NCBI GenBank assembly: GCA_035041965.1
Contig: JAPYMA010002301.1
Coordinates: 1-64,000 of the forward strand
Length of the DNA: 64,000 bases
Direction of reading: 5' to 3'
Source of the DNA: Anisakis pegreffii
Taxonomy: Eukaryota > Nematoda > Chromadorea > Rhabditida > Anisakidae
This document shows, in pieces, positions 1-10,400 of this stretch. The position numbers were made by a program, and so were the translations under genes. Each line of letters begins with the position of its first letter. The first letter of the stretch is position 1. Under the pieces are notes generated by a model. It ran no database searches, was not told the DNA's origin, and saw nothing but the letters and a program-made list of their open reading frames with translations.

Positions 1-3000
1 TGGAGCACCTTTGAAACCTCTGCTTTTGCTGTCAGGGATCTCGCTTCCGCTTATTTTCACGTCATTTGTTTTTATAGACTGAAGGACAAGCTGTTACTGA
101 AAGTGTATCACATCAAGAGTATTCTGGGAAGAAAGGTGACCGATACGAGACAGCTCAGCCACATGATTCGGATATTCTGAAGGGCGATGGTTCGTTTATC
201 GCGGAAACAGATAAGAATGCCGAATACACCCAAAAGAGAGGCGAAAGGTTCCCAACTACGAAGGCTGGAAGCTCGGATATATGGAAAGTGAGTGGAGCAC
301 CTTTGAAACTTCTGCTTTTGCTGTCAGAAAGCGCGCTTCCACTCGCGTTCGGTTGAATCGTTTTCTTGTGGACTGAAATTTGATGCCATGGAGGCTCATG
401 GTTCAGTTTTCTCAATGAAGCTCGTTCCCAACTGAAGCTGATAACGCGGCTGAATTTATCGTGAATGTGGGTGAAATGTTTGAAATGGTGAAGCGTGAAA
501 GTGATGAAATTTGGAACTTATTGTGAGACAGATCGAACCATTGTGTTGTCAATGAATCATGCTCATATAATTTTCATGTTTCCTTCATGCTTTCGTCTTA
601 TCTTGTACATTATTCCAGGTTCAGTTGTCCTCTTGGATTTTAGGGACTGTGTCTTTGCTTCATTGTAAATTTAAATAGTTTTTGCTTAGAAAATCTGGGT
701 AACCAACAAGAACAAATTTTGCATCGGCCTCTGTCAATGCAGTGATGATTTTAATTACAGAAGACAACATCGTTAGATTGGTAATGTTTACAACCGTTTG
801 ATTCGTTGAGGGTATTTCTACTAGAATGGACGTTTTTAGAGCAATATTTTTAGATGGAAGGAGCAATGGATGCTGACACGGTAACACACAACGAATATTC
901 AATCAAGAAAGGAGAACGGTATGAGGCGAAGAAACCAATAGATTCAGACTTTTTAAGAGCAGATGGATCTTTTGTCAAAGAAACTGAGAAACAGGCCGAA
1001 TTCAAGCCTAAAACTGGTGAACGATATGACATCGTTAAACGGGGTGTCGATGATGTTTGGAAGGTTAGTTCTTCACTGATTGAAAAAACAGGTTTTTAGC
1101 ATTGATTTTCCTGGAACTTTGTGATCTCTGGAGCTCTTTGGAGATTTAGATCGCTATTTTGGGTTTGAAAAGCAACCGTGGTGTGTAATAAACGAGGTTT
1201 ATAATGATAATGGCACTTTTATCATCTTGCAAAGTACTGTCTATAGAAGGATGTATATATCGAAGAATTTTGGAATTTGGAAGTTTGCTAAATTGGTCGG
1301 GAATATCTGCCGAATGCTTTGCGGTCACCACCTGAGTATTGAGATACCTGATTGATTTTATCATTTGCTTGCTGCACTAATAATCGTTTCAGAAAGAAGG
1401 TACAATGGTCAAAGAGACTGTATCGCATGAAGAATATTCAGTAATGAGAGGAGAGCGTTTTGAAGTGATAAAACCGAAAGATTCAGATATTCTAAAAGGC
1501 GATGGGTCATTTATAGCAGAAACGCATACAAATGCAGAATTCCAGCCTAAACGAGGTGAACATTATGAAATGAAGAAGCAAGGAAGTGCCGATATATGGA
1601 AGGTATTTGTTTGTCAGTTATATTCAGTTCTCTTAGTGCAGTGATTCTCAACCTTTCTTGCGCCTCGCGCCCACTAGAAAATTTTAAGATGCCTTCGCAC
1701 CGCTACAACAGCCTGTCTCATCTCATGCCCTCTTACGACACCCCGTGGAATACTATCTCGCACCTCCTGGAGGTGCATGCATCCTCGGTTGAGAAACCCT
1801 GTCTTAGTGGATCATGCAGTTATACCTGTCGATTTGATCAACTTTCCACTTGTCTAGACTATCATGAGGTGTATTTTAGCAAATTGGAGCTATGACTACA
1901 GATTCCGTTTCTCACGACGACTTTTCAAACATCAAAGGTGATCGATTTGAAACGATTAGGCCGAAGGATTCAAATATTCTCGAAGGAGATGGATCATTCA
2001 ACGCTGAAACTGAAAAGACCGTCGAATTTGCTCCGAAAAAGGGTGAACGATACGAGGTTGTTAGACCAGCAACGTCGGATATCTGGAAGGTTATAATAAT
2101 AATTGAATGTCAGAGAATGCTCGATACTATCGATATCATAACATTCACTGATTCCTTCTTTCAAGAACCTGTCAAATAAAGTTGATATCTATTGAATCAA
2201 TGGCTTGTTGTATCACTTATCAGTGAATTTACGATCTTTAGAAAGAGGGACACGTGGCTGCAGACACTGTGACACATCAAGATTACTCTGGTAGCAAAGG
2301 TGAAAGATATGAAATGAAGAAACCACAAGACTCAAATATTCTCAGAGGAGATGGTAGTTTTACGGATACAACTGATAAGAACGCGGAGTACACGGTAAAG
2401 AAAGGTGAAAGATATGAAGCCAAGAAACTAGACAGCTCAGATATCTGGAAGGTTGGTAGATCTATTTTCAATATTTAGATAAACTGTATTATTGAACTAC
2501 TCAGCACTGTGAACTTGACTTGCATAATTTTATTGTTTATAATCGCCCCTCTTTAATTTTATCGGTTTTCCAATTTCCAGGTGGACGGCTCAATGTCAGC
2601 AGATACAGTTACTCGTTCGGAGTATTCTCATCGGGAGGGAGATCGATATGAGGTCAAAAAGCCTGAAGATTCAAATATTTTAAGAGGCGATGGAACGTTC
2701 TCTTATGAAACGGAAAAAGACGTCGAATATGGAGCCAAGAAGGGAGAACGTTACGGCGTTATTAAACAGGGCAGTTCAGATATATGGAGGGTAGAGTTAT
2801 TCTTTCATAATTGATCTTTCATAATTAATAGAACTGTTAGTTGTAACTGAATAATAGTTTCTTCATATTCAGAATTCTGACTTCCTGTAGCCTGTTATAG
2901 ATTGTTAGTATATGTTGCTATCAAATGAATTTGTATAGGATATGAAATTTATCGTCAAAAGGTTCAAGATAGCACGCTTCATTTCCCTCCTGTGGACTCC

Positions 3001-6000
3001 CACACATTTCAGAAAGATGGTCCCATGGCAGCAGATACAGTCACCCATCAGGAATATTCGAAAGTTCAAGGAGAACGATACGATGTAAGGAAACCAAAAG
3101 ATTCAGATATACTGAACGGCGATGGTAGTTTCACTACCGAAACAGATAAGAGTATTGAATTCACAGCCAAAAAGGGGGAGCGTTATGAAGCTGTGAAACA
3201 GACCAGTTCGGACGTGTGGAAGGTTCGTTTTAATTCTAAATTATCATCATATGAAATACTTATGAATGATTGAATTCTAATTTTAAGAATTGAGAAGGGC
3301 ACTAGCATAGTTGCTTTTCTCACTCACAAATTCTGTCCTACCTTTTTTAATCTGAACGCATTCTTTCTTTTTAACCTCGTTTGATGGCTTTGACTGATAA
3401 TGTCATAAATAAGCAGTTTAAAAAATTACGTTATTCAGTATGACGGAACGATGTCATATGATACTGTTTCACATCAACAATTTTCCAACAAAAAAGGTGA
3501 GCGGTACGTCCAAAAAATACCTGTGGATTCTGATATCCTTAAAGCCAATGGAAAATTCATTGCGGAAACGGACAAAAATACTGCGTTCACAGCCACGAAA
3601 GGAGAAAGATATGAAATCGTGAGGCAGGGGAGTGCTGATATTTGGAAGGTATTGTTTACTTTTTAGGTTTCGAATTTTTTTAAACCAATCACATTGTTTA
3701 TCGTTTGATTTTCTCTTTTATATTCGATGTCCAAAACTATGATGTTTTCATTGATATCTTTCAGTTCCATTATCTTGAAGAGTTATTTAATTTTTCCGAT
3801 GTCCTTATCGTTATTCCAGCATTTTTCACCATAGTCATTGTTGCTACTTATTTACAGAAGGAGGGTCCGATGATAGCTGATACAGTGAATCGTACAGATT
3901 ATTCAGCGGTAAAAGGTGAACGCTATGAGATGAACAAACCGCAAGATTCAAATCTTCTGAAGGAAGATGGAGCTTTTGCTTCAGAAACTGAAAAAAGCGC
4001 TGAATATACATCTAAGATAGGTGAACGCTACGTTAGTGTACGACAAGAGGATGCCAACATTTGGAAGGTAAATGAAAGCTAAAAAAGCTCAACATCTGAG
4101 TTCTTTTGCTCATGGATTCTGTTCAGTGCTTTCACGATTCATTCATGTTTTGTGGGCCTAATACTCGGTTAACAACGTGATTGAAATTGTCTGGTCCGTC
4201 AATAGTCGCTAACAAACTTTAAAGCTACAATGCGATAATGGATGCGTTTTATAGACTGAAGGACCAGTTGATTATCGCACCGTTTCATGTCAAGAATATA
4301 CCGAGAAGGTGGGCGAACGGTTCGAAACTAAAAAACCAAAAGACTCCGATATTCTGACTAACGATGGAAAATTCGTGGCAGAGACAGATAACAATGCCGA
4401 ATTCACAGTCAAGAAAGGAGACCGATATGAACTGGTTAAACAGGATAGCTCTGACATTTGGAAGGTTGAAATTCACTCAATGTGCCCAATGTGTTTTGCA
4501 TTTACCATCTATTCGTTCCTGTTTATATAGGTCCTGATATGTCGAATGATATGATGAAGTACATATTAATCGTTAAATGAGTCACATCCAGTGAACTGGC
4601 TTAAGAAGTCTTTGTTGGACAGTGTGTTGTGGTTTGTTCATTGAACTTGATGAGATACATCAAATATTTAAAGGGTAACTACGAACTTGCCAAATCGCAG
4701 GTGCAAAGAAATGAGGTTAATAATATGGAGATTTTCCATGATTATGAACCTGTACAACAGTCAAACCAGTAGTGTCATATCGGTTATCTATTTCAGTATC
4801 AAATGCTATCAAATACTCAGCATACGATATCTATTTCAGCAAGACGGAACAGTACAAAACGATACGGTTTCACATCAAGACTATTCCCATGTAACAGCAG
4901 AACGATGCAAAGTTGTTAGACCGAAAGATTCTGAAATTCTGAAAGGAGATGGCGTATTTCATGACGGTAGACTTGAAAATCTTGAAACAGCATTGTTGAA
5001 AGGGGAGCGATTTGAGGCTGTTAGACGTGGAAGTGATGAGATTTGGAAATTAAATGTAAGTCTTTAGATTCGTTTCGTTCAATGCCGTTAACGTTTGCAA
5101 AATGTTTAACTTAACCGTTATTTGAATATATATTGTTTATGCGGTGAAATCGTGCGAAACTTTAAAAGTTGATCGGTGGCTAGATCACCTTTCAGCTCTC
5201 TTATTCGCTTTTGAAACAGCTCAATTTTAGTGCATTCCGCTGACAATTTTTCCGAACGTAAATAGTTACTTTCTTATATGTATTTTGATTTAATCTAAAT
5301 GCAGTGCGACTCCTTGAACCATTATCCCTTAAAAATTGTTGAAGCATCTGTACTATACTTATCAGTACTGTTCAATAAAAATTGTGACTGAATTTCGGCT
5401 AAAATAGGGAATTTTAAAGAATGGATTTAATAGTCACAGTCATATCAGCTTCGTTGACATTTTATAAAGTATTATCTTTTCTCAGGCTGATGGAGCAATG
5501 GATTCTGATAGTGTATCACACCAAGAATATCATTTCGTCAAGGGTGAACGCTTTGAAATGAAAAAACCGAATGATTCAAATGTTTTGAAAGGGGATGGAA
5601 CATTCTCAACTGAGACTCAGAACACTGCCGAATTCACACCAAAGAGAGGGGAACGCTATGAAATAGTACGACAGGACAGTTCACACATTTGGAAGGTTGT
5701 TGCTACCAGACAGAAATTTCGTTGAAATCTATTGAAAATTACAATGCGACAATTCATCTGCACATGAATTTTAACTTGTCTTTGCCACAATAGCATTATG
5801 AGCTCAAATTTTATTATAATCCGCCTAAGACACTTGATTAATTTTGTTGCTTTGATGCTTGAATTAGATTATCGTTCAATCCATTGTTTCTGCATTTTGG
5901 GTTTCAAAACTTTTTGTAAAACCAGGAACGTTGGACGTGAATTTGAATATTACTTGGAAAAATGATTTTCTTGACGGTTTCTTCTTGTTTAGTCCCATTT

Positions 6001-7425
6001 TTACACCGCGATGTGTTGGAGTTGCATCCATTTGAAGGTATTATGGATTTCGTTTTGTTTGATATAGAGAGGTGATCGTGCTTTCGTGGGTGCACTTCTT
6101 ATTTCACATGTTTTTTGCAGAGTGATGCAAACTTCTCAACGTATTCACGATCCCGAAGTGATTTCACGGGCGAACAAGGAAAACGTTCCGTTTTGGTGAA
6201 ACGTTCTGGTACACCGCTTTTCAGCAGACCTGATGAGAAGGACGATTACAAGACCGTTTACAGTGAAACTTTTTATGAGGGTGTGAGACCTGAGGATGTA
6301 CGTAAGGCTGTACGTCATGAGCAGGAAATACGAATTGAACAAGGTTAGTGTATTTCTGGGCATTAATTTATTCGAAACAAGACAACATTTTGACACTTTA
6401 GTCATCGTTATGATATGGGAATTACCTCAAAAATATTATATGAAGCAATTGTTGACTAAATTAATTTGGAAGTATTTTTGAACATTAAGCGATGAATTTA
6501 TCAAAATATCTTAACTATGACTTTAGCTTTCCAAAGTACTTTTGATCATTTTCATCAACAGATTTGAAATGTCATGTTCATTGCTACTATCCAGATGATG
6601 TGAAGGGGTAAGATCATTCAAGAAACACCCTGTCACGAGTATTATCAGATCCAATTCAGCCTTAGTGACTGTCCAAAGGCAAAGTAATTGGGGTGGGGCA
6701 CTCATAGCTTCATATAGAGCAAATCCTAAAAGCTGGTTCATACAATAATGAGCACTTCATAACTTTATTTAAAATGCGTCATTCATACACATATCCCTTT
6801 TTCAAAGGACCGCTAGATGATCGCACTGAATATAAAACATCTTACTCAAATATATCGCCCGAGCCACATGTTCCAAAGAGGGGACCATCTGCAACACTTC
6901 AGCCAGAAGGTGAACGAGAATTACTATCTGGCTATAATGCGGTAGGTTATTGATTTTCAAATTCCTTGTGTAGCATCCAGCTATTGTGAACACATAGAAA
7001 CATTGATAATGAACTGAAATTACAAAAATTACAAAAAAAATTACCAAAAAACTACAAAATTACAAAAATTACAAAAAAAAATTACCAAAAAACTACAAAA
7101 TTACAAAAATTACAAAAAATTACAAAAAGATGTTACGCATTTAGAATGTGTGAGCTCATTGGATGAAATGAAATTCTACAAAAGTTTATCGTCATTTTTT
7201 GAGTGCTAAAAGCTTTGAAATAGTCTCGACGACCAGCTCCTTCCTACAGCAAATATTGCGTACATTTTACAGGATTTTATGCCGAAACTGCAGACATGTT
7301 TGGCTGGTGAGTTGCTTGAGTCAGTGAGGAGAAACCATGCCACAACGGAACATTTCGAGTTTCATCGAGTTCATAGTGGACACCACTTTTATGAACCTAA
7401 ACCAGATACAGATTTGGAACAATAA
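1..7425 (+). CDS. Tandem 70-residue repeat protein, 3' part (5' end outside window)
   Basis: Twelve intact repeat exons are visible: 78-287, 854-1063, 1393-1602, 1880-2089, 2242-2451, 2581-2790, 3013-3222, 3439-3648, 3858-4067, 4255-4464, 4840-5055 and 5486-5695. They are followed by three non-repeat exons: 6121-6343, 6808-6941 and 7273-7425. Eleven repeat exons are exactly 210 nt; the one at 4840 is 216 nt. All repeat-exon boundaries are phase 0, so the visible message codes for 1011 residues up to the TAA. Each exon has two half-repeats of about 35 residues. The first centres on KGERYExxKPxDSxILxGDG, the second on ETDKxAEFTxKKGERYE and ends SSDIWK. The protein is very hydrophilic, rich in Lys/Glu, with no signal peptide or membrane segment in view. 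I do not recognise the family with certainty. The GxFxxETxxxAEF core faintly recalls MAP6/SAXO microtubule-binding modules, which is inference only. The exon structure is secure; the function is unknown. Confidence 0.88.
372..526 (+). pseudogene. Decayed repeat exon in an intron
   Basis: Between the first two intact repeat exons lies a recognisable but broken copy. It begins ACTGAA like the exon at 78. The acceptor AG of the homologous site (TTTATAG) has become GG (CTTGTGG), early in-frame stops are present and about 55 nt are missing compared with 210 nt. From 431 a frame resumes with TEADNAAEF, then GEMFEMVKR and SDEIWNLL before TGA. These match the second half-repeat, and the end is closest to the divergent exon at 4840 (SDEIWKLN). 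A GTGAGA donor-like site remains at the homologous place. It should be spliced over as part of the intron. Confidence 0.75.
1639..1801. mobile_element. hAT-type MITE, 163 bp, with perfect 8-bp TSD
   Basis: The left end reads CAGTGATTCTCAACC and the right end, reverse-complemented, reads CAGGGTTTCTCAACC (13 of 15 match). It is flanked by identical 8-bp duplications TCTTAGTG at 1631-1638 and 1802-1809, with the central TA usual for hAT insertions. It sits in the intron between the repeat exons at 1393 and 1880, and its GC content is higher than that of its surroundings. It has no coding capacity. Confidence 0.85.
6121..7425 (+). CDS. Non-repeat C-terminal exons of the repeat protein
   Basis: Three exons continue the frame of the repeat array. 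Exon 6121-6343 follows a TTTTTTGCAG acceptor and ends in phase 1. Exon 6808-6941 has an AAAG acceptor and completes a Gly codon. Exon 7273-7425 is entered in phase 0 and gives 50 residues to TAA. The first two carry a related short motif (DDYKTVYSE and TEYKTSYSN), as if from a second, degenerate repeat family. The last exon is His-rich near its end (HFEFHRVHSGHHFYEPKPD). There is no recognised domain. The intron 6942-7272 contains a tandem A-rich repeat. Confidence 0.8.
7019..7128. repeat. A-rich short tandem repeat in last intron of the repeat gene
   Basis: About two copies of a roughly 43-bp unit built from TTACAAAAA, ATTACCAAAAAA and CTACAAAA segments, with a shorter TTACAAAAA remainder. 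Confidence 0.7.
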
Positions 7426-7426
7426 A
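7421..7426 (+). terminator. AATAAA poly(A) signal overlapping the stop codon
   Basis: The TAA stop of the repeat-protein gene (7423-7425) lies inside a perfect AATAAA hexamer. If this signal is used, the 3' UTR would be only about 10-25 nt. Confidence 0.5.
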
Positions 7427-10400
7427 TACTGTTTTATTATTTGGTTTGAATAATTGTATTCCTTGATATAGTTGTACTAATTTTGGGTTTCGATTGGTTG
7501 TACTAAAAACAGCTCTTATCGAATCGCATCATTCGATCATCTTCAGATTCAATGACTCTCATGGTTTCTCTTGAAAAATGAATTGTTTCTTTTAAATTAG
7601 AGAGAAATGTCAGCATCGGAGATATTTACTGCAAGGAAGTCTTTAGTGAAGATTTCATTGAAGCAAGGCTGCATGGAATTCAGAAAGCACCATGGAGATT
7701 AAGGAATGATAATTCAATAGAACAGTAGTGGCTTTGGACTAAACGCGTGTTCTTGAATTTCTTAGCGATCACTCTGATCGAATTCCATCATTATAATTTT
7801 CCCATTATTTATTGCCCTTTTTCTTATTTTCTTATGTTATCACTCAACTTGATTGATTTCAACTTTTCCATTGGTGTCCAGCTTTTAGGCGCATCATTTC
7901 TCCATCCAGTTCACATCTGTCATCATTCAGCATTTCTTCTCTACCGCCTATCAAAAATTATCGTCCTGTGACTGTTGCATCTTTTATGTTTGTTCTAATT
8001 AAATAACTCATACTGAATTGTGTCACTAATATCAAATTCACTCTTTATTCTTGAAAGATCTTACTATCTAAACGTCGGGTTTCGTCTCTTGCAGTATGCT
8101 TGAATTGTTTCATATCGATCTTGTTTTGCGAAAATTCACTGATAATAACAGTAATAAACATTCAAAATATCATTGTTCTCAACATTTGTTTGCTTAGTTC
8201 ATTCACCAATAAGACTGCATTAAATGTCTTTGATTCAAATTCAGGGGAATAATTACATCAGATGATATATTCGTTTTCTCGTTTCGATCCTACTGGATTC
8301 TTTAGTCCATTCCACTTTCAATAGCCAAACAAAATGAACATCCTCCGAATCGTATATCCGTTCTGGATACTTGCAAGACAATGCACAATTGCAATTCAAA
8401 ATAAATTGTGCAACGAAACATCAAAAATCATCACACGTAACAAAACCCACACGCTCAGTTTGTATTCTGGCAAAAAACTGTTGCTTGTTTAATCGTGCAG
8501 TTCAAATTGAAATAAATATGACCCATAAATACAGTTACCGAAAATGCCTAAGATGGGTTTGAATGAGTTGGTGAAGTAGAAGATAGGATGACTGTATGGT
8601 TAGCTGCACTCAATACTTACATGATTAGTGCGAAACAGTAAATGAATGGCATTTTTGATATGCAGTTAGAGATGTTTGTGCTTGAGTGTTGGCTGATAAT
8701 AAATGAGTTGTTTGAAGAGGATGGAAATCGTAAATGAATGATGCACATTCAATTAATTCTCGAATGTGATTTGAGATGACATCGATTCATATTTGATTGA
8801 TTATCGCATTCAATTTGTCACTGAACTGCCAAATGAACAGCTGATTTACTTAAAGTCTTCTTTAACTAACTCGCATCATTCTATAATTCGGTAGTTCACC
8901 AGTATGCTAGCCTATCCCTAATCTTCACTTACCATCCTTCTTTCACCCATCTTTTCTTTCAGTTCTTCATCTGTCGTCTCATTTTATCTCGAACAAAACA
9001 TTTCTTTATATAAGCTAATTGATTAGTCGTCGATAAATATGTCAAAATATAATGAACCAATTTAAAATCAACTCATTAATATCCAACTACAATGATAAGT
9101 CATCTGCCAGTACTTAATAAAATCCATTATTCAACTGCAAAATCATCTCTTAACTCGTTTTATGCAGTTATCACAGTTATTAAATTTGCGATAATACATT
9201 TTATGAAAGGCGTTACCGAGTCATTAGAATACTTCAGCAGTGCAGCAATCAAAACGGTCATCATTTAATAACTTTGGGTGAAGCAGAAAAGTGGAACAAT
9301 TTGGAAGAAATTATTGTAAAATATTATTTTAGCGTTTTTATTCTCGCTCGTTCAATTTTTCAATGATAATACCACAATTGATTCATGCAAAGACCATTGC
9401 ATTCATGAACAATGTGATACCGTTTTCGAGTGCATTATTCTTCCACCATGCGCAACGAAAGTCATGAGGAAAGCGTGTCAATGAAACTTGTGTTCTAGCG
9501 GTTTGGATGATTTGTACGATTTGATGTGACACATTATGGTTTCTGTAACTGAACCCATTTAAGCTGCAAATATTATTAAACATGGAAAAGGTAACTCAGT
9601 CACGTGTTCTGTGCGATTAAAAGAACCCAAATTCGACGTTTATCGGAGATGTGAATATTTTTGATTCATGACAATGAATGTTGTTCACAGTAAAAACTGT
9701 AAATTGCGTTAAGGACTCTTGTTGCAGTGTCTTTTGATGGCAATTCTGCAAATAAAATATCTATCAATCACATTAGAACGACAGATACAACATATAAGTG
9801 TATAGATCACTATAATTGCATATCTGATTGTTCAGTCTAGGGATTGTGCTTAGCATACAGCAGCTGACTGAGTCATTCGCAGTTTTGATATTCCTAAATG
9901 AGCTGATCAAAATATGGCGATAAAGTCTTATTTTATGCGCCAAAATAGGATTTCGAGATAAACATAAGCATAATTATCATCAAATTTCATCTCATCGCGG
10001 AGGACATTTTTGTGTGATTCGTATCTTTGAAGAACTCATTGACATTAAGCTGATGTTTAGCTTCGAATAAATTCTGCACCTGTCATTTTCAAGCATTTTT
10101 TGAATGCTCAACAAGTAGTCATCAAAACAATCGTCTATTGGGTTTCATAGTGTGAATGAACTGGAAATGCAGAAAGTGCTTTGGTATTGCTGCTTCAAAG
10201 TGTAACTAAACTTCAGTTTCGAAGAAGGATTATCTGAAATGGAGCTCATTTATTAGCAGTTACTCAGTTCAAAGATTGCATCTAGCAAACAGTAATTTCA
10301 TTAAATGCAGCATTGTTAATGAATCTCACCAAAGAAGCTTTTATCCTAACATACTGTTTTCAATAAATCGAAAGTCACGAAGACGCTGAATATATATCCA

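Larger units (their letters stand above)
78..5695 (+). repeat. Array of 12 tandem repeat-coding exons
   Basis: Exon starts are spaced by about 340-780 nt, so exons plus introns form a tandem genomic array. The introns have largely diverged while the exons stay alike in length, phase and key residues (GERYE, DSxIL, DG.F, ET, IWK). The copy at 4840-5055 is the most divergent: it has ERC in place of ERY in the first half, a disrupted second-half motif and two extra codons before the donor. The copies at 78 and 4255 share the same 5' exon edge (TTTATAG acceptor followed by ACTGAAGGAC), unlike most of the others, so there are at least two sub-types of exon. Confidence 0.9.

Noticed and set aside
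850..1032. Minus-strand open frames opposite the repeat exons
   Set aside because: They arise because the conserved repeat codons leave the antisense frame open; the sense strand has splice sites and phase agreement.
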